A stretch of 64,000 bases of DNA from the NCBI GenBank assembly GCA_949752735.1, contig OX457039.1, positions 22,980,830 to 23,044,829 on the forward strand, written 5' to 3'. Position 1 is the first letter of the stretch, and each line of letters opens with the position of its first letter. Shown one piece after another: positions 48,159-57,621 of the stretch. The notes beneath the pieces were generated by a model. That model ran no database searches. It saw only the letters and a list, made by a program, of their open reading frames with translations, and was not told the DNA's origin. The DNA comes from Lumbricus terrestris. Lineage: Eukaryota > Annelida > Clitellata > Crassiclitellata > Lumbricidae. Both the position numbers and the translations under genes were made by a program.

Positions 48159-51100
48159 GTGAATGATATATCATGTATAAATATTATTATTATTATATAT
48201 TATATATTATTATAAATTATTTTTAATATTATATATTATTATTATATATATATTTTTTTATTATATATATATATATATCATTATATTATTAATATATTAT
48301 TATATATTATTATTATTATTACTATTATTATTATTATTATTATTATAAAAATTATATAATATTATATATTATTATTATAAAAAAAAATGTAAAGTATTTT
48401 TAATATTATATATATATATATATCATTATATTATTAATATATTATTATTATATATTACTATTATTGTATATTATTATTATTACTATTATTATTATTATAA
48501 AAATTATATAATATTATTATATATTGCTATTATTATTATTATATATTATTATATATTATTGTATATTGTTATATATTATTAATATATTATTAATATATAT
48601 ATATATTTTTATTTTCAATTTCCATTAATTTCCGTTTTAGTTAATTTCAGTTTTCGGTAATTTTTATTTTCGATAACTTCAGTTTCCGTTAATTTCATTT
48701 TTCGTTAATTTCAGTTTCCGTTAATTTTAGTTTTCGATAATTTTAGGTTTCGATGCAGTTTTCGTTATCATTTTTAGTTTGAGTTCATCAGCAAAGTATG
48801 TTGGTGAACTTTTTAGCACAACCAACACATCATCAAAGTTCGGAAATGTATAAACACTTTCGAATTATCTTACAAATGAACTGCGAATATATGAATTCGA
48901 TATTATGTTCGGATAAATTGTTCGTTTTGTATGATATTTCAGCTTTAATCGACGGAAATATATCAGATTCCGAATATCAGAGCGCCACGGACGAACTAGA
49001 TCGTCGATGGGCTCTAAGAATGGACGATGGAAATTCTTATTTCAGACTTCAACGACAAGATTCGAAGAATCTAGGTATGTCATTAACTATTGTTTGAACA
49101 ACCTTTCATCGAAATATACTTTTCTGACAAATTTATAATTTCAGTTTCATTTATTTTAAGTTGTTCCAATTTCAGTTTTTGTTATTTTCAGTTGTCATAC
49201 AAATTTTCGATTCTTCGTTATTTTCCAATTGTTTCGATGTTAAATTATTACATTGGTAAATTTTTTAGGGTTGAAAAGACGTGCAGCCGACGAACCATCA
49301 ACCTCGGCGAAGATTCAAAGTATGTGGAAATTTATGTCAAAGATTATTCTATGATTCCAAATTTATTTTATGCGAATGATTTCAAATTTATCTTATGTGA
49401 ATGGTTTCAGATTGAACATTTATTCCGAATTTTTAAATTTTAGATATTTGAACGGATATGTTTTGTATCTTTTTAAGAAAAGGACACATACTGTCGAAAC
49501 TGTTCTGCCTACAAAAAGACGAGATTGAATGAAAACGGTTTGTGCGAAATCTGCGCAAATAGAAGAGTCTGCAGCGTCTGCCATCTTCGTCGACAATCTC
49601 AATTCTTCAACGACAATTCAGCAATATGCAACACCTGCATAAGACCACCTTCCAATCGTGTTCGAACATCCGTGAGGAACGTCTTTGAGCAGGAACAATT
49701 ACCAACAGATCCGAATGCCTCGGACGTTCGCATGATCATTCACGATCTGGAAAATGTGATCTCATCCACATTGGAACAACAGCTAGCTGGAAAAGGGTAT
49801 GCTCTTCTTTCATAATTTGAATCCTAAACATTGTAACAAAGCATTAATTAATCCTAAATTAATTAAATCATCAGTTCGATGATATGCGAAACTTTATTTT
49901 TATTTCAGCCCTATCAAATGGTATCTGGCGGCTGACTTTAAATTCAACCGAGAAGATGCCGAGGGTAGCACGAGGACAACCACAGCATATTTCAAATCAA
50001 ATCCAGCAATTCTGTTAAATCAATCATCAGCTAATCAGCATCTCGAGGATGCGATAGTCAGATTGGAGGCATTGGCCGATACGTTCACCAACGATGGGTC
50101 CGGCTGGTCTATCGACCGTGTAGATAATCTTGTATTACACACGGCCGAATACGACCCAATTGGTGGATCTTCATATATTCAAAGTCCGAAGTGGCTGGCG
50201 GATAAGAAAGCCACCCTAAACATAATGAATAAGGACGATCAATGTTTTATTTACTGTGTTCTTGCCCACGCACATCCAACGAATAATCATGCAGAGCGTG
50301 TCTCGAAATACAAACCATACATGCAGGAATTAACCACCGAAGGACTGGCATTGCCCATCGAGATTGGTCAAATACCTTTATTCGAAACCAAGAATCCCGA
50401 TTATGCGATTAATGTGATCTGCATCGGTTCGAATGGAGATCATACTTTCGTTCCATTATTCGCGTCAGAACACCGAGATCGAAAACACACCGTAAACTTA
50501 CTGTTGTTGAGTGAGGGCGAGAGAAGGCATTATATATTAATTCGAAATCTATCCCGTCTTTTATCGGCCCGAAATTCTCATGATCACAAAAACTTCCCAT
50601 GTCCTTTCTGTCTACACAGCTTCACAACCGAAGCTGGGTTGAGGAACCACATTTCGGAATGTAGCACACATGGCGTTCAAAAAGTCCGTTACCCCTCTCC
50701 TGAAAATAACATATTGAAATTTTCAAACATACAAAATCAAATGCCCATTCCGTTCGCAATATACGCAGACTTTGAATCTTTCCTTTGCAAAACCGATATC
50801 GACGCTGGTAATTCTACGAAATTTTGTGACACCCACACCCCAAGCGGATTTTGCTGTTTAACGATTTCGACCATTGACGGCTATAATAACGAGCGACCAT
50901 ACGTGTACAGTGGCGACAATGTCGTCGATGCGTTCTTTGTCCATTTAAAATCGGAGCAAGTGCGAATGAACAAAATTCTGGCTAAGAACGAACCCATGAC
51001 ACCGCTTTCGGACTTACAATTGAACGCCTTTGCAAATTGTACCAATTGCCCATCGTGCGACGTCGATCTTACTAAAGAAAGCAAAGTAAGACACCATTGC

Positions 51101-53230
51101 CACGTAACCGGCCAATTCATTTCCGCGCTTTGCAACAATTGTAACCTGCAGTACAAGTACAAGAGGTCGAAAGTTGGTGAGAACGAATACAACTATCTGA
51201 TTCCTGTTGTATTTCACAACCTAAAGGGGTACGATTCACATATCATCCTCAAGCATCTGTCCCGATTTTTCGCTTCGAAAGATGTCTTCGTTATCGCCAA
51301 CAACATGGAGAAATATCTAGCGTTTGAAATCGATGGCCTACGTTTCGTGGATTCCCTCCAATTTCTCAACTGTAGTCTAGACACCTTGGTGAAAAATTTA
51401 ACAAGAGATGGAAATTCCAAATTCGTTCATATGCGTAGGCTCCATCCGAACGATGATCAATTCAAGTCGTTGCTTCGGAAAGGAGTGTACCCATAGGAAT
51501 ACATGGATTGTGCGGAAAGAATGTACGAGACATGCTTGCCCCCGCAGGACAAGTTCTTCAGTCGTTTGGCGGATGAACATATCAGTGATGACGATTATTC
51601 ACACGCTCGAGACATCTGGTCAAAATTTGGCATGCGTTCGATGAAAGACTATCACGATCTGTACTTGAAGACTGATGTAGTGCTTCTAGCCGATGTGTTC
51701 GAAGAATTTCGTAAGATGTCTTCGAATTTCTATCGTCTGGATCCGCTACATTATTTTTCAAGTCCAGGTCTGAGTTTCGACGCATGCCTCAAGATGACCT
51801 ATGTCTCGCTGGAATTGATCGTCGATCCTGATCAGTTCCTTTTCGTCGAGAAGGGAATGCGAGGTGGGGTAAGCATGATAACAAATCGATACGCCAAAGC
51901 CAACAACCCATATCTCGCTCAAGGATATGATGCCACAGCAGAAACAAGCTACATAATGTACTTGGACTGCAACAACCTTTATGGTTTCGCTATGAGCGAA
52001 CCATTACCGACAGGCAAATTCCGATTCCTGAACCCCGAAGAAATCGAGAATTTCGATGTGAGTTCTAAACATGAAGCCGATTTGAAGGGGTACATTCTCG
52101 AGGTGGATATGGAATATCCACCTCATCTGCACAATCCACATAACGATTATCCGCTAGCTCCTGAAAAGATGGCGATAACGAAGGACATACTTTCCCCATA
52201 TGCAAATGAATTGGCCGGCAAATTGGGAATCAAATTCAATAACAATAAAATTCAGAAATTGATACCAAATTTAAATTCCAAGGTAAATTACGTCCTACAT
52301 TACAGAAACTTGCAGTTCTACGTGGCAATGGGTCTTAGGCTTACCAAAATTCACAGAATCCTAGAGTTTGACCAATCTCGATGGTTGAAACCCTATAATG
52401 ATTTTAACACCGCTAAGCGGCAGATGGCCGCTAACTCGTTCGAGAAAGATCTGTTCAAGTTGATGAACAATTCGGTGTATGGGAAGACCATGCAGAATAA
52501 CCGAAAGCATCTGGATGTGAGACTTGTAACGAACGAGAGGCAAGCGAAACGTTACATAGCTTGGCCGACGTTCAAGTCATTCAGCATCATAAATGAAGAC
52601 CTCACTGCCATCCAAATGATCAAATCTGATGTGATGCTGGATAAGCCAATATACGTCGGCATGAGTATTTTGGATATCTCCAAACTGCATATGTATCGGT
52701 TTCACTACGAACATATGCAGAAGTTGTACGGTGAAAGAGCGAAGTTATTATTCACCGATACAGACAGTTTGTGTTACCATATTCGGACCGACGATGTGTA
52801 TTTGGACATGCGTCATCACATGACCGAATGCGACACATCCGACTACCCCGCCGATCACTTTCTGCATAGCAAAGCTAATGCGAAAGTGATCGGCAAGTTC
52901 AAAGATGAGTCGAATGGGCAACCACCTTTGGAATTTGTGGGTTTACGATCAAAAATGTATAGCCTTTTGCTTCCCAAGGATTACGAAAAGAAAACGGCCA
53001 AAGGTGTGAAAAAGTCGTGCGTGTCCAAATACATACGTCACCAAGATTACGCAAACTGTCTGTTCGACGAAACGTCGACCACCGCGAAATTTTACACGAT
53101 TCGAAGTGTCAAACATCAATTACACACCGCCGAAATTTCAAAATCTGCTCTTTCGCCGTACGACGACAAGAGATATCTGTTAAATAATAGCGTTTCGCTT
53201 GCCTACGGCCATGTGTCGCTTAAATGCTAG
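45923..53230 (+). CDS. Protein-primed DNA polymerase B gene, five-exon model with one nonsense codon
   Basis: Predicted exons: 45923-45932, 48817-49074, 49269-49319, 49478-49796, 49909-53230. All junctions are GT..AG, phases agree at every join, and the total is 3,960 nt (1,320 codons including the stop). The N-terminal part has a cysteine-rich finger. The last exon carries a C2HC finger, an endonuclease VII-like Cys/His cluster, 3'-5' exonuclease motifs and polymerase motifs A, B and C, all catalytic residues present. One TAG at 51494-51496 interrupts exon 5. It would copy the element by protein priming. Intron 1 (2.9 kb) is enlarged by a hAT insertion. The 10-nt first exon is the least certain part. 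Confidence 0.75.
46021..46110. other. LINE/SINE-like 3' tail fragment in intron 1
   Basis: ATTCATTCATTCTGAGAATT followed by TATATAGCGCCCC...CAGAGGCG resembles the 3' ends of CR1/L2-type LINEs. No coding part attached. Confidence 0.4.
46536..48035. mobile_element. hAT-type element in intron 1 of pPolB
   Basis: Ends CAGGGCCGGATTAAGG and TTAATCCGGCCCTG, with identical 8-bp TSDs CAAATGAT (46528-46535, 48036-48043). Subterminal GAACAGGG(G)CCCCCACA on both sides. Inside are four ~98-bp tandem units around CCCTTATTGCAGTTTTCATT (46735-47110) and a LINE fragment on the minus strand. No transposase. Confidence 0.9.
47290..47530 (-). pseudogene. LINE C-terminal fragment, minus strand
   Basis: MQRRAFSVVGTVIWNSLPVA followed by LSFVFSTFLF is the end of a CR1/L2-like RT protein. 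It lies inside the hAT at 46536-48035, so it was carried in or inserted later. Confidence 0.65.
48044..48600. repeat. AT/TTA-rich simple sequence
   Basis: Mixtures of (TA)n, (ATT)n and (TATTA)n; no coding content. Confidence 0.9.
48602..48780 (+). repeat. ~17-bp TTTTCGTTAATTTCAG repeats ahead of a splice acceptor
   Basis: About ten diverged units of (A)TTTCAGTTTTCG(T/A)TAA, most containing a TTTCAG or TTTTAG acceptor-like word, just upstream of the modelled acceptor at 48816. Related words recur at about 49140-49200 in the next intron. Confidence 0.7.
48817..49319 (+). other. pPolB exons 2 and 3
   Basis: Exon 2 (48817-49074) follows TTTTTAG and ends CTAG|GTATGT. Exon 3 (49269-49319) follows TTTTTTAG and ends CAAA|GTATGT. 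The encoded segment is acidic then basic (LDRRWALRMDDGN; LKRRAADEP) without a recognised domain. Carry-over is one nucleotide at each donor and fits the next exon. Confidence 0.65.
49478..49796 (+). other. pPolB exon 4: four-CxxC zinc finger
   Basis: Follows TTTTAAG, ends AAAAGG|GTATGC. Encodes CRNC...CEIC...CSVC...CNTC within about 50 residues, a treble-clef/RING-like zinc-binding pattern, followed by an acidic helix (ASDVRMIIHDLENVISSTL). Likely DNA or protein contact near the N-terminus of the polymerase. Confidence 0.7.
49909..51496 (+). CDS. pPolB exon 5, first part: fingers and exonuclease half, ends at TAG
   Basis: Open from the acceptor TATTTCAG; an internal ATG at 50063 gives 477 codons. 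Counting from there: GSGWSIDRV (12-20) and GGSSYIQSP (34-42) are typical of this family; CPFCLHSF...RNHISEC (C180, C183, H196, C200) is a C2HC finger; IYADFES (233-239) is exonuclease motif I; C326, C329, C332, HHCH 344-347 and C357-x2-C360 form an endonuclease VII-like cluster; HNLKGYDSHI (385-394) is exonuclease motif II. TAG at 51494-51496 stands where relatives have an aromatic residue before EYMD, and the same frame continues. Confidence 0.88.
51497..53230 (+). CDS. pPolB exon 5, second part: exonuclease III and polymerase domain
   Basis: Same frame as above; ATG 51503 gives 575 codons. YLKTDVVLLADVF (54-66) is exonuclease motif III; MYLDCNNLYG (152-161) is polymerase motif A with D155; KLMNNSVYGKTM (319-330) is motif B; LLFTDTDSLCY (415-425) is motif C with the DTD catalytic pair. 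The insertion between motifs A and B (about 160 residues) is typical of protein-primed enzymes (TPR regions). Ends with TAG at 53228-53230. Nothing catalytic is missing. Confidence 0.9.
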   Translation, partial: EYMDCAERMYETCLPPQDKFFSRLADEHISDDDYSHARDIWSKFGMRSMKDYHDLYLKTDVVLLADVFEEFRKMSSNFYRLDPLHYFSSPGLSFDACLKMTYVSLELIVDPDQFLFVEKGMRGGVSMITNRYAKANNPYLAQGYDATAETSYIMYLDCNNLYGFAMSEPLPTGKFRFLNPEEIENFDVSSKHEADLKGYILEVDMEYPPHLHNPHNDYPLAPEKMAITKDILSPYANELAGKLGIKFNNNKIQKLIPNLNSKVNYVLHYRNLQFYVAMGLRLTKIHRILEFDQSRWLKPYNDFNTAKRQMAANSFEKDLFKLMNNSVYGKTMQNNRKHLDVRLVTNERQAKRYIAWPTFKSFSIINEDLTAIQMIKSDVMLDKPIYVGMSILDISKLHMYRFHYEHMQKLYGERAKLLFTDTDSLCYHIRTDDVYLDMRHHMTECDTSDYPADHFLHSKANAKVIGKFKDESNGQPPLEFVGLRSKMYSLLLPKDYEKKTAKGVKKSCVSKYIRHQDYANCLFDETSTTAKFYTIRSVKHQLHTAEISKSALSPYDDKRYLLNNSVSLAYGHVSLKC

Positions 53231-54039
53231 TCCTTCTGATCCATAAACTCGCTGTAAATTCAAATTGTAAATAGTGTATAATATGATGTCTATCAATGTT
53301 GCTTAACTTTGTATGTTCACTTGATGTCAAAGACATTGTATAGATTTGTAGAAAGACAATTTGAAATGCAGCTTAACTTCACATGTTCGTTGGATGGAAA
53401 AGACACTGTACAGATCTGTAGAAAGACAATTTTAAATGTTGCTTAACTCTGCATGTTCGTTGGATGGAAAAGACATTGTACAGATTTGTAGAAAGCCAAT
53501 TTTAAATGCAGCTTAACTTCGCATGTTCGTTGAATGGAAAAGACATTTTCAAAATTGCGACTTGGAACATTCGAACGTATTTAGATTTATTTTAACATTT
53601 ACTATTTTGAATAATATTTGTTGTTTGTGATTGAAAAAATTATCAACTCGTGGACTTTGTGTTTCTTTTACTCACATAGGAGTTGGATAGAATTGTATCT
53701 AGTACTGTAGGATTTCTGCTAGAGCACTTATAATTTTCAGGAAAGAGAAAATAGAAATGGAATGATGTTGGAGATAGGCCTACAATGGGGAAAAAATACT
53801 AAAAGGAATAAAACAAGAATATTCACTTTAAACATGTTTATTAAATCACAACCAAAAGATTTGGTGAATGTTTCTTTAATTCGCAAATTGTTAAAGTCCG
53901 AAGGGATTACATATCCTACAGCTTAAGTATCCCAGTTGATTCTAGCCATTGTATCGAAAGATGAAGAAGTAAGTTCTAGATTGCTAAGAGTCGTCGGCTG
54001 AAGATTCCACATCGAATGATCGAAGTGTCGAATCACTTA
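53231..54039. other. Non-coding 3' part of the Polinton-like element with ~78-bp tandem repeats
   Basis: 53295-53550 holds about three and a half units of GCTTAACTT(C)(G/A)CATGTTCG...GACATTGTACAGATTTGTAG. The rest to the right TIR has no supported gene. Confidence 0.7.
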
Positions 54040-54610
54040 GTTTTATTACACTACACGCGTAAGAATACACTGAAGTACTCACTGTTAGCTTGTGTGCCTA
54101 CACGCTAACGACCAGATGACGGACTACTTTCTCTTTATAAACGTCACTGCTGGAACTGCTTTTTGTATACGATATCTGAGCAGACATATCGGCGCCAGGT
54201 GACTGGACATCCTGTAATTATATCGTCTGGGCTGCGGCGCCCTAAAGATTGTTATCGCACTCCATCGCGCGTAATAAAACCATTACCCGCGGGCAAGTCA
54301 TTAACGAGATCTTAAGCACCTGGTCGAGGGCGTAACACCTGCGCCATTAACGAGATCTTAATCACCTGGTCGTAAAGCCATCACCCGAGGGCATATCATT
54401 AGCGAGATCTTAATCACTTTCTTCTAAATTGCTGCGCCAGTAGCTAATTGCTTTCTTAATGACTTTTTAATTACTGCGCCAGTAGCTAATGACCTTTCAA
54501 TGAATAGGGGGCGTGGCCGATGACGTCATTGGAGCGTGACTAATGGCTTTTTAATGGGTTTTTAATGGGTTTTTAATTGGTGGAGTAGAACCGGCAGTCA
54601 CCCTACTACT
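54040..54610. repeat. Polinton-like right TIR (inner and outer blocks)
   Basis: 54182-54610 mirrors 42982-43409. 54040-54181 mirrors about 45600-45735, including GTGTGCCTACACGCTAAC against the left GTAGGCACACAACCTAAC. Uninterrupted on this side. Confidence 0.88.
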
Positions 54611-57600
54611 GTCCATCTACACGGCCCTCGAAAGCAACCGTGTCCAGGGTCGCATCGGCTGCCTCTAGAAGCGAGCTGCAGCCAGGTTGTCAATCAAGAG
54701 ATAGACGAACGCCGCCAAACGGATGAAGCTTCTATCGACTCTCAGACGAATGTGAGCAAAGACAGTGGGGTGTGCAGTCGGTGCTTGGCGGTCAGACAAT
54801 TGCACCTAAAGACGGAACCGTACACCTACACGGTCTTAGGAACAACCTGTGCCCCGGCTCTCGTCAGCCTCCACTGCCTTCGACATATAGTATTACGCAA
54901 GGAACTGAGACTCCACAACTTGACGGTAGAGTGACAGAGGGATCGGCACAACCTGACTTCACAAATGGCGCTCTTAGGCATAATAACACAACATACGGCA
55001 GCTGCTACAATGATCGTATACAACACCCGAGACAGCAAGGCGGCAGGATTCTTAAGCACATCCTCAAAGGTGCCCGATTTGCGTGCTCTAAAGCTCTCAC
55101 GGCAATCTTGCAAACCATCTGTGATAAACCGGAAAAGTCGAGTCTTGCCGCAAACTACTGTGGTTCGCAGCTAGCATCCTGGAGCAGCCACAGTGAGCAG
55201 GTCGGAGACGGAACCTTGCGAATATAGTAAAAAAGCGATTGGACGGACAGGTGTTTCATCGAACGGAGGACTTGAGTGAGAAACCTAGAGACAGCGGGCA
55301 TCAAAGTAAGACCTGGAACGCGAAGGATCTGGTCCTGGCAGCGGTCAATTCCAAGCTGGAAGAGGGTAACATTCGAGCTGCCACACAGATCGTCTGTAGC
55401 CGCGACTTCCCGGTCAGAGCAACTAACGAAACTCTGGCCTCAATCCAATAAAGACATCCGTCGGACGCCTGGAGCGCCAATCTAGCACTACTGCCTGATG
55501 CGGCAGAGACCACACCCATCCAGATCACGGAAAAAGACGTTGAAGATGCGGTCAGATCTTTTCCGGTGGGATCGTCTGGAGGCCCGGATGGTATGCGTCC
55601 CCAGCATCTGCTGGAACTACTGAAGAATCGTGAGTCTTCGGAGGATCTCCGCCGGGCCCTGACAGGTTTCGTCAACATTATGCTGAGGGGCGAATGACCG
55701 CATGAGATCCGCAGTCTGATGTTCGGAGGCAGTCTCATCGCCCTCTCTAAGAAAACCGGAGGACTCAGACCAATCGTCATTGGTTACGTGTGGAGAAGGC
55801 TTGCGGCTAAATGTGCTAACAAGCACGCCATAAGTAAATTGGCGTCCCTCTTTGCTCCCATCCAGGTCGGCATTGCCACTCCAGGTGGTGCAGAGGCGGC
55901 GGTTCACGCGGCCAGGGCTTTTGTAACCGACATGACAGAAGATCAGATCTTCATTAAGCTGGACTTCGCCAACGCTTTCAACACCATGCGAAGAGATGTG
56001 ATGCTACAAGCAGTACACGATACTATTCCCGAGCTGTACGCCTTCGTTCACCAGGCTTACTCAGCCGAGTCCCTTCAATTCGGGGCTTTCGAGGTCCGGT
56101 CCCAAATGGAACCCCAACAAGGCGATCCTTTAGGGCCCTTGCTCTTCTGTTTACCACTGCAGCCCTATTTGTGCACAATGGAGGCCGACTTCCGGCTGGG
56201 ATTTCTGGATGACATCTCTCTAGAAGGCAAAACTGACAACATTCTACACGATCTTGCCTCAATAGCAGATCTGGAACAATCGTTGGGCATTCATCTAAAC
56301 CGGCACAAATGCGATTACCTCTCAGATGGCGAATGCAAGGTTGATGCTCTTGTCTGCTTCCAGCAAGTTGACCCAGACTCTCTAACTCTGCTAGGGTCAC
56401 CATTGTTCAGAGGGAAAGCCCTGGACCGAGTACTAGAGAACCACAGCAACACAAAAGAGATGGCGTTGAAGGATCTTGCTTGTCTCGAAACACAAGGCGC
56501 TCTCATGCTACTACGATCCTGCTTTGGAGCGCCGAAACTTACGTACCTACTTCGTTCGGCCCCGTGCTGGGGACACCCCCTATTGGACACGATCGACGCC
56601 CAGATGAGAAAAGGCCTTCAGAGGGTTTTTAACATCGAACTCAATGACATTCAGTGGCTACAAGCAACACTGCCTATTAGGGATGGCGGTCTCGGCGTGA
56701 GACGGGTCACGATGCTGGCTTCTTCAGCTTTTTTAGCGTCAGCTGCATCGACCAAGACTCTCAGGATGGCCATCCTTGACCGCGAAGAACTGCTGGATGG
56801 CTACGAGAAGGAAATCCACGAGGCTCGCAGTTCAACGTTGCCTGGAGATGAGGGGTCAGCACGGAATAAACAAAAGACATGGGACAGACTCTTGATCGAT
56901 CAAGACAAGGCGATGGTGTGGTCCGCGAACAACGACCCGCTCAACCGAGCCAGACTGGGAGCGATCTCAGCGCCTCACGCCGGGGACTGGCTATCTACCG
57001 TGCCAGTTGCATCGTGCGGTCTAGGCCTTAGCAACGACGCAATGCGGGTGGCGATCGGCCTACGCCTGGGCCTCAACCTGTGTGCTCCACATCAGTGCCA
57101 ATGTGGCGAGACGGCGGACCCCGGAGGCCACCATGGGCTGGTGTGCAAGAGATCGGAAGGACGATCAAGTCGACACTTTGCTATGAACGACATCGTATGG
57201 GGATCACTCAGAAGAGCGGACATCCCGAGCTCGAAAGAATCCCAGGGCTTCTTCGCACCGACGGTAAGAGGCCAGATGGAGCGACGCTCATTTCGTAGGC
57301 TGGAGGAAAATACATTACCTGGGACACAACCAGCATACATACTTGCGCCGTATCATACATAAATAAGTCAGCGACAACACCTGGTAGTGCGGCTGAACTG
57401 GCCGCCTCGCGCAAAATAGCTAAATATGCAGATCTCCCTGCAACCCACAACTTCGTTCCGATCGCGTTAGAAACATTGGGTACAATAATCATGTCAGGTC
57501 GCGAATTTATTGTGGAACTAGGTCATCGATCGTCTGGCGCCACGGGCGACCCTCAGGAGACCAAATATCTGTTTCAGCTCCTGTCCATCAGCGCAGCGCT

Positions 57601-57613
57601 ACAACGCAATAGC
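54611..57613 (+). pseudogene. RLE-LINE, near full length, host of the Polinton-like element
   Basis: Resumes the finger cut at 42981 (VHLHGPRKQPCPGS), then a second finger CSRCLAVRQLHLK...VHLHG...CPGSRQ (from about 54772, with a 1-nt frameshift in it). RT from about 55550: GPDGMRPQHLLELL and, from 55719, FIKLDFANAF (D82), PQQGDPLGP (132-140), GFLDDISLEG (DD 164-165). Zinc knuckle CQCG...GHHGLVC near 57098-57148, and KRPDGATL plus TWDTTSIHTCA after a frameshift at about 57240. Stops at 55449 (TAA), 55697 (TGA) and 57295 (TAG). A hAT interrupts the last codons at 57622; the end is at 59405-59450. Confidence 0.9.
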
Positions 57614-57621
57614 GTTTAGAG

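Larger units (their letters stand above)
42982..54610 (+). mobile_element. Polinton/Maverick-like element, 11.6 kb, DNA polymerase only
   Basis: Ends are 5'-AGTAGTAGGGTGACTG and CAGTCACCCTACTACT-3', flanked on both sides by the 6-bp duplication GTCCAT (42976-42981, 54611-54616). A 6-bp TSD, AG termini and TIRs of hundreds of bp are Polinton/Maverick features. The only recognised gene is a spliced protein-primed DNA polymerase B (45923-53230). I find no integrase, packaging ATPase, protease or capsid gene; the rest is TIR, AT-rich simple sequence, a hAT insertion and LINE fragments. It is therefore either a decayed Polinton or a reduced polymerase-only relative. Confidence 0.85.

Noticed and set aside
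51494..51496. TAG as a programmed recoding site
   Set aside because: No stem-loop or slippery sequence seen around it; a simple nonsense mutation is the plainer reading.
42982..54610. Polinton integrase, ATPase, protease or capsid genes
   Set aside because: I looked on both strands; remaining frames are short, AT-repeat derived or LINE fragments.
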